64,000 bases of DNA from NCBI GenBank assembly GCA_041874725.1, contig CP097466.1, forward strand, positions 3,224,001 to 3,288,000, in the 5' to 3' direction. The position numbers and the translations under genes were made by a program. The notes under the pieces are model-generated. The model saw only the letters and a program-made list of their open reading frames with translations, was not told the origin of the DNA and ran no database searches. Source of the DNA: Duganella sp. BuS-21. Its GTDB lineage: Bacteria; Pseudomonadota; Gammaproteobacteria; Burkholderiales; Burkholderiaceae_D. How positions within the stretch are numbered: the stretch's first letter is position 1; each line of letters opens with the position of its first letter. Below, piece by piece: positions 26,417 to 34,100 of this stretch.

Positions 26417-27208
26417 ATGTGGATCGATACCCATTGCCACCTCGACGCCCATGAATTCGGCAACGAATCCGTGGCGCAGGCGGCGCTGGCCAAGGCGCAG
26501 GGTGTCGGCATGATCGTGATACCGGCGGTGGAGACGGCCAACTTCCCCATCGTCGCGCAACTGGCGGCCGGCGTCGACAACGCCTGCTACGCGCTGGGCA
26601 TCCACCCGATCTACGTGCCGCATGCTGCCGAGGATGACCTGCGCGTACTGCACGCACAGGTGGCCGCCGCCATGGCCGATCCGCGTTTCGTGGCGCTGGG
26701 CGAGATCGGACTCGACTTCTTCATTCCCATGCTGAACGAGCCGGCCATGCGTGAGAAACAAATCCACTTTTTCCGCGAGCAGCTGAAAATTGCCCGCGAG
26801 TTCGACCTGCCGGTGCTGATGCACGTGCGCCGCTCGCAGGACGTGGTGCTCAAGCACGTGCGCCAGATCCGCCCCAACGGCGGCATCGCCCACGCCTTCA
26901 ACGGTAGCGAGCAGCAGGCGAGGGCGTATATCGATCTCGGTTTCAAACTCGGTTTCGGTGGAGCGATGACTTTTACGCGCGCCTTGCAAATCCGCCGACT
27001 GGCGGCCGAACTGCCGCTGGAGGCCATCGTGCTGGAAACCGATGCCCCGGACATCTCGCCGGCCTGGGTCCATCCCGGCCGCAACAGCCCCGACCAGATC
27101 CCGCGCATCGGCGCCGTGCTGGCCGAATTGCGGGCCATGACGGTGGCGCAGGTGGCCGCCATCACCAGCGCCAACGCCCGTGCGGTGCTACCGCGCATGC
27201 CTGCATAA
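26417..27208 (+). CDS. TatD family metal-dependent hydrolase (DNase-like)
   Basis: This 263-residue cytoplasmic TIM-barrel hydrolase has the TatD motifs DTHCHLDAHEF (metal His pair), GEIGLDFF, VLMHVRRSQD, GIAHAFNGS, and LETDAPDISP near the end. TatD proteins are 3'-5' exonucleases or DNases linked to repair and DNA turnover. It is the third gene of the lolC-lolD-tatD run. Relatives beside lolCD are often annotated YcfH-like. Confidence 0.92.
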   Translation: MWIDTHCHLDAHEFGNESVAQAALAKAQGVGMIVIPAVETANFPIVAQLAAGVDNACYALGIHPIYVPHAAEDDLRVLHAQVAAAMADPRFVALGEIGLDFFIPMLNEPAMREKQIHFFREQLKIAREFDLPVLMHVRRSQDVVLKHVRQIRPNGGIAHAFNGSEQQARAYIDLGFKLGFGGAMTFTRALQIRRLAAELPLEAIVLETDAPDISPAWVHPGRNSPDQIPRIGAVLAELRAMTVAQVAAITSANARAVLPRMPA

Positions 27209-27262
27209 GATAACGTTTAACGTTGCAAATAAGCCGCAGCACTGTACTTGGCCGTTGCAGCC

Positions 27263-27370
27263 ATGGGCGGTCTTGCGGGTGCCGTCATGGGCGCCGTTGC
27301 TGGGGCGATACTTAAAACAATATCGAACAGCGAAAAAAAACGATTGGATTGGGTGTGGCGATCTCCATAA
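27263..27370 (+). CDS. Possible 35-residue glycine-zipper peptide or gene remnant
   Basis: A short frame encodes 35 residues starting MGGLAGAVMGAVAGAILK and ending in a charged tail (EKKRLDWVWRSP). The small-residue pattern every four positions is typical of glycine-zipper membrane helices. The same frame is open upstream to a stop near 27230, with TTG and CTG as other possible starts. No clear ribosome site precedes the ATG. It may be a real small membrane protein or the tail of a decayed gene. It occupies the gap between tatD and the TonB receptor. Confidence 0.3.
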   Translation: MGGLAGAVMGAVAGAILKTISNSEKKRLDWVWRSP

Positions 27371-27426
27371 GATGAATTGAGCGGTATTAAAACTGCATCG
27401 AAAAAAATTACACAAAGGGAGACACC

Positions 27427-30306
27427 ATGCACGACCATTCCAACCGTCTTGCGGCTGTATGCGCACGCCCACTCTATCTGAAACTGTCGGTTGCCGCGCT
27501 GCTGGGCGCCGGCGTGCTCAGCAGCGCATCGGTGTGGGCGCAAGCGGCCGCCGAACCGACGGCGCCGGCGGACACGACCGTGGTCGTCACCGGCGTCAAG
27601 GCATCGCTGATCAAGAGCCTGGCGATCAAGCGCACCAGCGACCAGGTCGTGGAATCGGTGGTTGCCGAGGACATCGGCAAGCTGCCCGATAACAATGTCG
27701 TCGAAGCGCTGCAGCGCATTTCGGGGGTGCAGGTCACCAATCGCTCCGGCGGCGAAGTCGGCACCTTGTCGATACGCGGCCTGCCCGACGTCCAAACCAC
27801 CTGGAACGGCCGCAACATCTTCACGGCGTCCGGCACGCAGGTCGCGTTGCAGGATATTCCGTCGACCCTGGTGCGTCAGATCGACGTCTACAAAACGCGC
27901 GACGCCAGCCAACTGGACACCGGCATTGCCGGCCAGGTCGACGTCAAGTCGCTGCGGCCGTTCGATTTCAAGGGGCCGAAAGTGTCGCTGTCGGCGCGTG
28001 AAACTTATCTCGAGCCTGCAAAAAAGGCCAACCCGCAGCTCAGCGCCATGTTCAGCAACCGTTGGGACACCGGCATCGGCGAAGTTGGCGCCCTGGTCAA
28101 TCTGTCGGCCAGCGAAACGAAGTACCGCAATGAAAGCGTGACGCCTGGTGCGATGGTGCCATTCACCAGCCCGAATGCGGCAGAAGTTCCACCAGGTTAC
28201 ACGCCGCTGCAGCGCATTTTCGACAACAATATCTGGGCGCCTGGCACCCATACTGGCTTGCCGATGGCAGCCGGTTCCACGCTGAACTTCGGCGGCAAGG
28301 CGTATCCTTATTACCTGGCGCGCGACGCCGTGTTCCAGAGCGACGTGCAGGGCAAGCGCGAACGTCCCGCCGCCAATCTCGCCTTGCAGTGGAAACCGGA
28401 CAGCGATTCGGTCTACACCTTCGAATCGATGTACAACGGTTATCGTGACAAGTCCTTCAACCAGTTGCTGTTCAGCTTTGTTGACTGGTGGGGCGATCTC
28501 GGCAGCAACCCTGCGGGGACGATTACGACCTATCCGGGAACCAACGTTATCAAGAGCCGTAAAGTCAACAACGTCTACGGCTTCAACAGCGGCGACTACA
28601 CCACGTCGGCAACCGATTCCTACGTTTATGCCCTGAACGGCAAGTGGAACGTTGGCGACCGCCTGAAGCTGGAAGGTGATCTGTCCTACCAAACCAGCAC
28701 CTACCACTCGGAATTCACCGCCACCCGAATCGATCGCGTTGCACCTTCTATCAACGTCGACTTCAATGCCGGCGGCGGCAACACGGCCTTCCACTTCAAC
28801 AACGACGCCGACCTGACCGATCCGACCAAGTGGAATGTTGCGCAGTTCTACGATAACGCCAACCGCAACAAGGGCAGCGCCGCGACGGCCAATCTGTCGG
28901 GCGTCTACGATGCCGACTGGGGCGCGCTGCAGACGATCCACTTCGGCGTGCGCTTCGACGACCGCAAGGCGTCCGAGGCCAACCGGACCCAATCGGGCAC
29001 CTTGAACCGCAACCTCGCCTCGCTGGGGCCGGAGTACGCCTCCACCAACTCGAACTTCGGCACGGACATCTCGGACGTTCCGCGCTCATGGGTGGAGCCC
29101 AATGCCTACTACATTCGCGACCATATCGACGACTGGCGTAAGCTGTTTAGCTCGACCGATCCGAACTTCCTGACCACGGACAAACTGAGCCTGCAGAAGA
29201 CGTTCGGAGTCGAAGAAAAAACGAGCAACCTGTTCCTGATGGGGAATACCCAGAACGAGCTGTTCGGCCATCGCCTGCGCGGCAATTTCGGCCTGCGCTA
29301 CGTCAAGGTCAATACCGACATGACCTTCTACAAGGTTGATGCCACCACCAAGGCGGTCACGCCGTCCAGTGCCAGCAAGTCGACCAGCAAGGTCCTGCCC
29401 AGCATGACCCTGATTTACGACCCGGCCCAGGACGTGGTGCTGCGTGCTAACTACGGTGAAACCCTGCGCCGCCCGAACTTCGGCGATCTGAATCCAGTCC
29501 TGCAACTCGGCGACGACGTGTCGAAGGTGGGTTATGGCTCGGGCAGCGGCGGCAATCCGGACCTGAAGCCGACGCGCTCCAAAAACCTGGATCTGACGGC
29601 CGAGTGGTATTTCCAGAAGGACAGCGCAGTGTACGGCACTGCGTTCAAGCGCAAGATCGACGGCTTGGTGGTGGGTTTGCGTCGCAAGGTGCACGTCGAT
29701 CCGGCGAACGACCCGTTCCGCAACTCGACCTCGGGCGGCGACCATACCAACGGCTATGACTACGTCATCAACTCGCCGGTGAACGCCTCCGACGGCACGA
29801 TCAGTGGCGCCGAGCTCGGCTTGATCTACTTCCCGAAAGGGCTGCCGAGCGTGCTGGACGGTCTGGGATTCCAGGGCAGCTTTACGAAACTCACCTCGTC
29901 GCAGAACGTGCCCGAGGCTAATGATGCAGGCGACATCGTCGCGCAGTTGAAGACACCGTTCTTCGGCGTGTCCAACCGCTCCTACAACGCCACCCTGGCT
30001 TACGAAAAGGGCCCGATCAGTACGCGCTTGTCCTATGTCTGGCGCTCCGGCTTCCTGGCTAGCAACGAAGCCGCGTTGTTTGCCAATCCGATCGGTATCT
30101 GGCGTCATCCGGAGAAGAGCGTGGACATGCAAGTGTCCTACAAAATCAACGACAACATGTCGGTCGATATCAGTGGTGTCAACTTGACCAACGAAATGCA
30201 GCAGCAGTACTACCACTTCGGCAATGCGGGTAACGCGCAACTGACCAATTTCGGTACGCTCCAGATCGGACGTTCGGTCTCCGTGGGGTTGCGCTGGAAG
30301 ATGTAA
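27427..30306 (+). CDS. TonB-dependent receptor
   Basis: This 959-residue outer-membrane receptor imports a ligand using TonB energy. After an extended signal region (about 40 residues, ending in ASVWAQA) comes TTVVVTGVKASLIKSL, a TonB-box-like start. The plug domain has KLPDNNVVEALQRISGVQVTNRSGGEVGTLSIRGLPDVQTTWNGR (read in parts). A long beta-barrel ends in the aromatic-basic SVGLRWKM. It resembles the Xanthomonas/Caulobacter-type receptors used for sugars or other nutrients. No adjacent hydrolase or regulator identifies the ligand. A GGGAGA ribosome site precedes the ATG, and a strong hairpin follows the stop. Confidence 0.93.
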   Translation: MHDHSNRLAAVCARPLYLKLSVAALLGAGVLSSASVWAQAAAEPTAPADTTVVVTGVKASLIKSLAIKRTSDQVVESVVAEDIGKLPDNNVVEALQRISGVQVTNRSGGEVGTLSIRGLPDVQTTWNGRNIFTASGTQVALQDIPSTLVRQIDVYKTRDASQLDTGIAGQVDVKSLRPFDFKGPKVSLSARETYLEPAKKANPQLSAMFSNRWDTGIGEVGALVNLSASETKYRNESVTPGAMVPFTSPNAAEVPPGYTPLQRIFDNNIWAPGTHTGLPMAAGSTLNFGGKAYPYYLARDAVFQSDVQGKRERPAANLALQWKPDSDSVYTFESMYNGYRDKSFNQLLFSFVDWWGDLGSNPAGTITTYPGTNVIKSRKVNNVYGFNSGDYTTSATDSYVYALNGKWNVGDRLKLEGDLSYQTSTYHSEFTATRIDRVAPSINVDFNAGGGNTAFHFNNDADLTDPTKWNVAQFYDNANRNKGSAATANLSGVYDADWGALQTIHFGVRFDDRKASEANRTQSGTLNRNLASLGPEYASTNSNFGTDISDVPRSWVEPNAYYIRDHIDDWRKLFSSTDPNFLTTDKLSLQKTFGVEEKTSNLFLMGNTQNELFGHRLRGNFGLRYVKVNTDMTFYKVDATTKAVTPSSASKSTSKVLPSMTLIYDPAQDVVLRANYGETLRRPNFGDLNPVLQLGDDVSKVGYGSGSGGNPDLKPTRSKNLDLTAEWYFQKDSAVYGTAFKRKIDGLVVGLRRKVHVDPANDPFRNSTSGGDHTNGYDYVINSPVNASDGTISGAELGLIYFPKGLPSVLDGLGFQGSFTKLTSSQNVPEANDAGDIVAQLKTPFFGVSNRSYNATLAYEKGPISTRLSYVWRSGFLASNEAALFANPIGIWRHPEKSVDMQVSYKINDNMSVDISGVNLTNEMQQQYYHFGNAGNAQLTNFGTLQIGRSVSVGLRWKM

Positions 30307-30353
30307 GCTGAAAAGCAAGCGGCACCAGTAAAGTTGGCATGCCGCTGCAATCA

Positions 30354-30386
30354 GGGTCGGACCCTCCGGGTCCGACCCTTCCGTTT
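30354..30386. terminator. Strong hairpin between the TonB receptor and the phasin-like gene
   Basis: GGGTCGGACCC (30354-30364) and GGGTCCGACCC (30368-30378) form a perfect 11-bp stem with a 3-base loop, followed by TTCCGTTT. It lies between two convergent genes and probably serves both as a terminator, although the U-tract is poor. Confidence 0.65.
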
Positions 30387-30391
30387 GGGGT

Positions 30392-30706
30392 TTAGTGACC
30401 GCTGACCGCCTTGGTCATTTCCGTTGTCGCAATCGCCGCCGCCTCCTGCTGCGCGCCCACCAGATCCGTGAACGCACGCTGCTGAATCGACGCAGCATTT
30501 TCCGCCAGCGCCGTCATGCACGACTGCGACGCCTCAATCCACGCCCGCGTAGCGTGCTCCTGAATGATCCTCGCCGAGCTGGTCCACAACTCCTGGCTGC
30601 TGTGCTCGAACGCGCGTTGATAAACGCCGAATATCTGATCCCACATCCCGCCCGAGATGGCCGTGGTTGGAACAGTGAAGTGGGTGAAGTTGGGGAAGGA
30701 AAGCAT
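30392..30706 (-). CDS. Phasin-like small protein
   Basis: This 104-residue cytoplasmic protein is mostly helical, with a hydrophobic N-terminus (MLSFPNFTHFTVPTTAISGGMWDQIFGVYQRAFEHSSQELW) resembling betaproteobacterial phasins, which coat polyhydroxyalkanoate granules. The later part (AWIEASQSCMTALAENAASIQQRAFTDLVGAQQEAA) continues the amphipathic pattern. The ATG at 30706 is preferred, with an AGAGG ribosome site, over an upstream in-frame start. It is shorter than typical phasins (about 180 residues), so the call is moderate. No PHA synthase gene is nearby. Confidence 0.55.
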   Translation of the reverse strand: MLSFPNFTHFTVPTTAISGGMWDQIFGVYQRAFEHSSQELWTSSARIIQEHATRAWIEASQSCMTALAENAASIQQRAFTDLVGAQQEAAAIATTEMTKAVSGH

Positions 30707-30817
30707 GGCATTACCTCTCGGAAAGTGGAATGAACGGCGGATTTGTGCAGCGCACAAGCGAGTATAGGACGCAGACCGTTTGGATGGCGTTCTCTAAGGG
30801 GGGCTGGATAGGCTGGA

Positions 30818-31413
30818 TCTGATGTGTATCAAACGGCGGCATCGCGCGAGCGTGTCGCCGTTTTTTGTTTGCGTAGTATCGCTGTTGGGGAGGCGACGCT
30901 ATGCGTATGGTTTTGGTAGGCTTGGCAATAGGCGCGGCGTGCCTGCAGTTGCAGGCCGCGATCTGAAGATCATCGGCACTATCGACAATCTGCCGTACCG
31001 CTTTGCGCAAGGCGTGCGGTTTAATTTTGCGGTGGAGCAGGCCGACGGCGTGGTGCCGCCTAGGATTGCGTTGTCTTGGTACTCGGGCTATCGCGAGCAG
31101 GTCAGCGTGGTGCCGGATGTGCGGCCGGGCGAGCGCTGGCAGCTCACTGTGCGCTTGCAACGGCCGCATGGTAACGCCAACCCTCATGGCTTCGATTACG
31201 AGGCGTGGCTGCTGGAGCAGGGCGTGCGCGCCACCGGTTACATTCGCGTCGCGCGGGACAATCGTCGCGTGGATAGCTTTGTGTTCAGCGCCGGGAATGT
31301 GGTCGAGCATAGCCGAGCGCTGCTGCGCGATCGCATTCTGGCCGCGCTGCCGGGTAGGCCGTATGCTGGCGTGATCGTGGCTTTAGTGGTCGGCGATCAG
31401 CGCGGCATCGATC
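30818..31413 (+). pseudogene. Truncated, internally deleted copy of the 5' part of comEC
   Basis: This stretch is a diverged copy of 36005-36805, covering about 83 bases before the comEC start and roughly the first third of the gene. The copy's ATG is at 30901. A 205-bp internal deletion (corresponding to 36144-36348) shifts the frame, and the copy stops at a shared ATC (31411-31413), after which IS21-like sequence begins. Scattered substitutions without other indels show it is not a very recent duplicate. It cannot encode a working ComEC. Confidence 0.9.
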
Positions 31414-31563
31414 TGGTAGCTTACATTAAAGTTCTTCCCTGGCGCCTTTCATAACTCTTTGATTCTAAACAATTTCACATTTCCTCGCTAAAATGTGAAC
31501 GACAATTAGTTCTTCCCTGGCTCAACCACGTGCCTCTCGTTTACGACATTAAAGTTCGTCCCC
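31414..31563. repeat. IS21-family-like terminal repeats joined to the comEC fragment
   Basis: Three related short sequences occur close together: AAAGTTCTTCCCTGG at 31428-31442, TTAGTTCTTCCCTGG at 31506-31520, and AAAGTTCGTCCCCG near 31551. Multiple short terminal repeats are typical of IS21-family ends. At 31446-31460 there is an inverted copy of the 15-bp AAAGAGTTATGAAAG that follows istB at 35882-35896. This marks a remnant IS end in the opposite orientation to the istB copy. Confidence 0.6.
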
Positions 31564-31982
31564 GAGATCGTAGCTCAATGGGCTATTCACGTCTCGCTGA
31601 CTCACCTAGTGTCACCGGCAGCCAGCTGGACACTATCTTTTTGCCGTGTTCAGGCTTGACGAAACATAGTGATTCTTACAAAAGAGAGATTGCGGCAATA
31701 ATGGTGTTGTTGCAACTGCGCAACTGCCAACTAATGGAGAATTCGTTCAATTGACCGGCGCATGGGAAAATTTTGGTATTTCAGCCATAAATACCTCTGG
31801 TTGTGACAATCCGTTAGAATTTGGCGCGCATTGATCAGTTACTATTCAAAATTTCCTCTGCGGAAAAATATTTTCTCCAGATTTGTAATAACGATTTATA
31901 TAAATAATTATTGACCATAAAGCATTGGTGGGTGCATTATTAATACCGCCCATGTGGGCGAATAATTAAAAGGAGTATTAAT
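31564..31982. other. AT-rich intergenic DNA upstream of the peptide gene
   Basis: No gene is supported in these 419 bases. A weak -35-like TTGACC at 31911-31916 with AT-rich sequence downstream could be the promoter of the peptide gene. A small perfect hairpin (CGCCC-ATGT-GGGCG, 31947-31960) lies just ahead of its ribosome site. An open frame over 31530-31754 has no ribosome site and no recognisable protein pattern. Confidence 0.5.
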
Positions 31983-32114
31983 ATGGTAAAGCGCAAAATG
32001 GCTCTCAAGGACCTGGATCACAATGTAGCGCCACACGGCTCGGTGCCGACCCAAGAAATCATCCCGATCATCGTAGCAGCCATTATTGCAATTAGCGCCG
32101 CCACGTCGGTCTAA
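31983..32114 (+). CDS. 43-residue peptide, candidate precursor or membrane-active peptide
   Basis: The ATG follows a strong AGGAG (31971-31975) with 7-base spacing. The product has a basic start (MVKRKMALKDLD), a middle HNVAPHGSVPTQE, and an 18-residue hydrophobic C-terminus (IIPIIVAAIIAISAATSV). A terminator-like hairpin follows the stop by about 10 bases, so the peptide message could be more abundant than the downstream genes. Leader-plus-core layout, strong ribosome site and downstream attenuation are usual for secreted or modified peptide precursors; a small membrane toxin or holin-like peptide is the main alternative. I do not recognise the sequence. Confidence 0.7.
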   Translation: MVKRKMALKDLDHNVAPHGSVPTQEIIPIIVAAIIAISAATSV

Positions 32115-32124
32115 TTTCAAAGTG

Positions 32125-32154
32125 GGCCTGCAGATTTTGTAGGCCTGCTTTTCC
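32125..32154 (+). terminator. Hairpin with T-tract after the peptide gene
   Basis: GGCCTGCA (32125-32132) pairs with TGTAGGCC (32138-32145) with one G-U pair and a 5-base loop, followed by TGCTTTTCC. It probably terminates part of the transcripts, leaving a lower level for the HEAT-repeat genes that start 31 bases later. Confidence 0.65.
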
Positions 32155-32184
32155 AAGATCGCTATTAAGCCACCATAGTAAAAT

Positions 32185-33012
32185 ATGAAAATTAAGCATC
32201 GAGTTTCTGCAAAAATACAGGCTGTGATAGATGAGCCACACCAGAATTGGGGAGAGAAGGAAGCTGCGCTGCAGGCTGAGTTCGGACTTCTAATACATGA
32301 TGACTTTATAAACGCATTGCTAATAGAGCGTTTGTCTGAAATAAGAGATTACAAGGACGATAAGTCGGAATTTGTGGGGAAAGATATTATTCTTGCACGT
32401 GGCCCCACCTTTGCTGTGTCATTGCGGCTTGCAAGCGAATCCAAGAAAACCGACTTAGCAAGCAATTCAGATATCTTTTTCATCGCTGCGCTGGATCAGC
32501 CGTTAACTTATCGACGATTCTTGTTGGACGATGCAGTCGATCTGAACATTTTTACGCCGGATATTCAGTTGGCTGAGCAACCTGTTGAGGTAGCGCCTCC
32601 GATGTCTGTGGTTAAGTTTTCTGATCCGAAAGTGTTGTTTGAAATAGAAGTATCTCACCCAACGAAAATTATCAGATTGGTAATCAATCGGCCCCGCTTG
32701 ATGCGAGCCAGCCTGCTTTGGTCGTTCTCGAGGCAGACTCTTCGTCCGCTAGGAGTTTCTGCGAATGAATTTAAAGACACCGCAATGGTGCATGCGTGCG
32801 AGGTATTAACAGAATTTGACGATGATAGCTCCCTGGCTCCGCTGCAAGAATTAGCTACTTCAGCATCAGCGCATTTTGTGCGTTGGGCCGCGATTAAGTC
32901 ACTTGCAAGTATCGACGCAGATAAAGCGCTGGAAATTGTTCAGCATGCCAAGTTTGACTCTCATCCGCATATTCGTTCGGCAGCAATCTCAGCCGAGCAA
33001 CAACTGTCCTAA
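32185..33012 (+). CDS. Uncharacterised protein with C-terminal HEAT-like repeats (first of pair)
   Basis: This 275-residue protein has no signal peptide or membrane helix. Residues 60-170 are predicted beta-rich (FVGKDIILARGPTFAVSLRLAS, VLFEIEVSHPTKIIRLVINRP). Residues about 200-275 form two alpha-alpha hairpins resembling HEAT repeats (SLAPLQELATSASAHFVRWAAIKSLASIDADKALEIV). The base composition is AT-rich compared with the flanking genes. It lies between the peptide gene and a second protein of the same layout, with 9 bases between the two. Function is unknown; a scaffold or enzyme acting on the small peptide is a possibility from context only. Confidence 0.75.
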   Translation: MKIKHRVSAKIQAVIDEPHQNWGEKEAALQAEFGLLIHDDFINALLIERLSEIRDYKDDKSEFVGKDIILARGPTFAVSLRLASESKKTDLASNSDIFFIAALDQPLTYRRFLLDDAVDLNIFTPDIQLAEQPVEVAPPMSVVKFSDPKVLFEIEVSHPTKIIRLVINRPRLMRASLLWSFSRQTLRPLGVSANEFKDTAMVHACEVLTEFDDDSSLAPLQELATSASAHFVRWAAIKSLASIDADKALEIVQHAKFDSHPHIRSAAISAEQQLS

Positions 33013-33021
33013 GAATAAATC

Positions 33022-33918
33022 ATGGCCATCACAATTGATACCCGTAGTTCCCGTAATATTTGTTATGAAGAATTTGCTGACTTCCTTACGGAAAATATCG
33101 ACATGACTGATGACGATGCGGTTCTTGAAGCATCTGAGAGCCTCAGTGCGTTCGGAAACAACAAGAAATTTGCGTTGGAAGTATTGAATAGAGAAGTTGT
33201 GCGTACCTCGCAATCAGCACAGAGCTCATTTATCTCTCATCATTCAATTGTCCTTGGGCGAGGGAAGCCAAAACGAGGCGGAATCGGCTTCGCGATTCGC
33301 ATGAATTTTTGGCCGACGTTGGCTGAAACTTCGCTCTTACAGCACCATCGTACCAGTGTGGAGCATACGTACTCCTACGGTTACCCTCACGACCATAATT
33401 TCACGTTGTTAACGGTGGGTTTTTTAGGTCCAGGTTACGAAACCGAGATTTATCAGCGAGACCTCAGTCGGAATTTGGAAATCGGTCGACCTGCTGGCCT
33501 GAAATTTTTAGAGCGGACCAAGCTGAAGGAAGGGCGTATAATTTTTTTCCGAAAGTCTGAAGACATTCATATTCAAATCCCACCAGAAAGCATTTCGATG
33601 TCGCTAAATCTGCTTCCAGAGCAGCGAGCAGATGCTAATACTGAGCAATACGTTTTTGATGTGAAAAATGACATAACACAAGATTACATACTTGGCTCCG
33701 GCATTACTGGCAGAGTGACTCTCATTGAGACCGTAGCAGCTATGGGCATGCATGAGGCAGTGCCAATGTTGGCTGATATTCTTTGTGGGAATGAAGTGCC
33801 AAGAGTTCGGCTCGCAGCATTGCAAGCATTGGTTTGCCTAGAACCAAAAGAGGCGGAGTATTTTTATGGAGTTGCGTCACGTGATTCCGATCCCGTCGTT
33901 CGTCAAGCCTTATTTTAA
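33022..33918 (+). CDS. Uncharacterised cupin-like/HEAT-repeat protein (second of pair)
   Basis: This 298-residue protein has no signal peptide. Its middle is beta-rich with a His pair in YPHDHNFTLLTVGFLGPGYETEIY (His123 and His125) and a later His183 in EDIHIQIPPESISMSLNLL. This spacing would suit a double-stranded beta-helix (cupin-like) metal site, though that is a pattern reading, not a family match. The C-terminal 70 residues are HEAT-like (ETVAAMGMHEAVPMLADIL, RVRLAALQALVCLEP). The order, beta region then two HEAT units, matches the preceding protein. It ends without a long tail at QALF. Confidence 0.75.
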   Translation: MAITIDTRSSRNICYEEFADFLTENIDMTDDDAVLEASESLSAFGNNKKFALEVLNREVVRTSQSAQSSFISHHSIVLGRGKPKRGGIGFAIRMNFWPTLAETSLLQHHRTSVEHTYSYGYPHDHNFTLLTVGFLGPGYETEIYQRDLSRNLEIGRPAGLKFLERTKLKEGRIIFFRKSEDIHIQIPPESISMSLNLLPEQRADANTEQYVFDVKNDITQDYILGSGITGRVTLIETVAAMGMHEAVPMLADILCGNEVPRVRLAALQALVCLEPKEAEYFYGVASRDSDPVVRQALF

Positions 33919-33931
33919 ATATTCATTTATA

Positions 33932-34099
33932 ATGTTTAGTTCGAGACACCCCAAACCGATACAGAAGAATGGCCCTGACGTCGTGCAAGTCGTTAGGCAA
34001 GATGCAAAGCTACCTCAGTCCGTTTCTGTTATTATTGTGGACTCCAAAAAAATACCTGCTAGCACTCTTATTGTTCCGTCGGGTAGCAGAGAAAAATAA
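33932..34099 (+). CDS. Possible 55-residue protein between the HEAT and membrane-protein genes
   Basis: An ATG at 33932 opens a 55-residue frame rich in Lys, Val and Ser (from MFSSRHPKPIQKNGPDVVQ to ASTLIVPSGSREK). It begins 13 bases after the HEAT-protein stop, and its TAA is one base before the ATG of the next gene, so coupling is plausible. No clear ribosome site is seen. The same DNA is open in another frame continuous with the membrane protein, so this call is uncertain. Confidence 0.35.
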   Translation: MFSSRHPKPIQKNGPDVVQVVRQDAKLPQSVSVIIVDSKKIPASTLIVPSGSREK

Positions 34100-34100
34100 T

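Noticed and set aside
27217..28992. A long minus-strand open frame opposite the start of the TonB receptor.
   Set aside because: The plus-strand frame has clear receptor motifs throughout; the antisense frame is compositionally driven.
31530..31754. A 74-codon open frame downstream of the IS21-like repeats.
   Set aside because: No ribosome site, no recognisable pattern, and it begins within the IS-end repeats.
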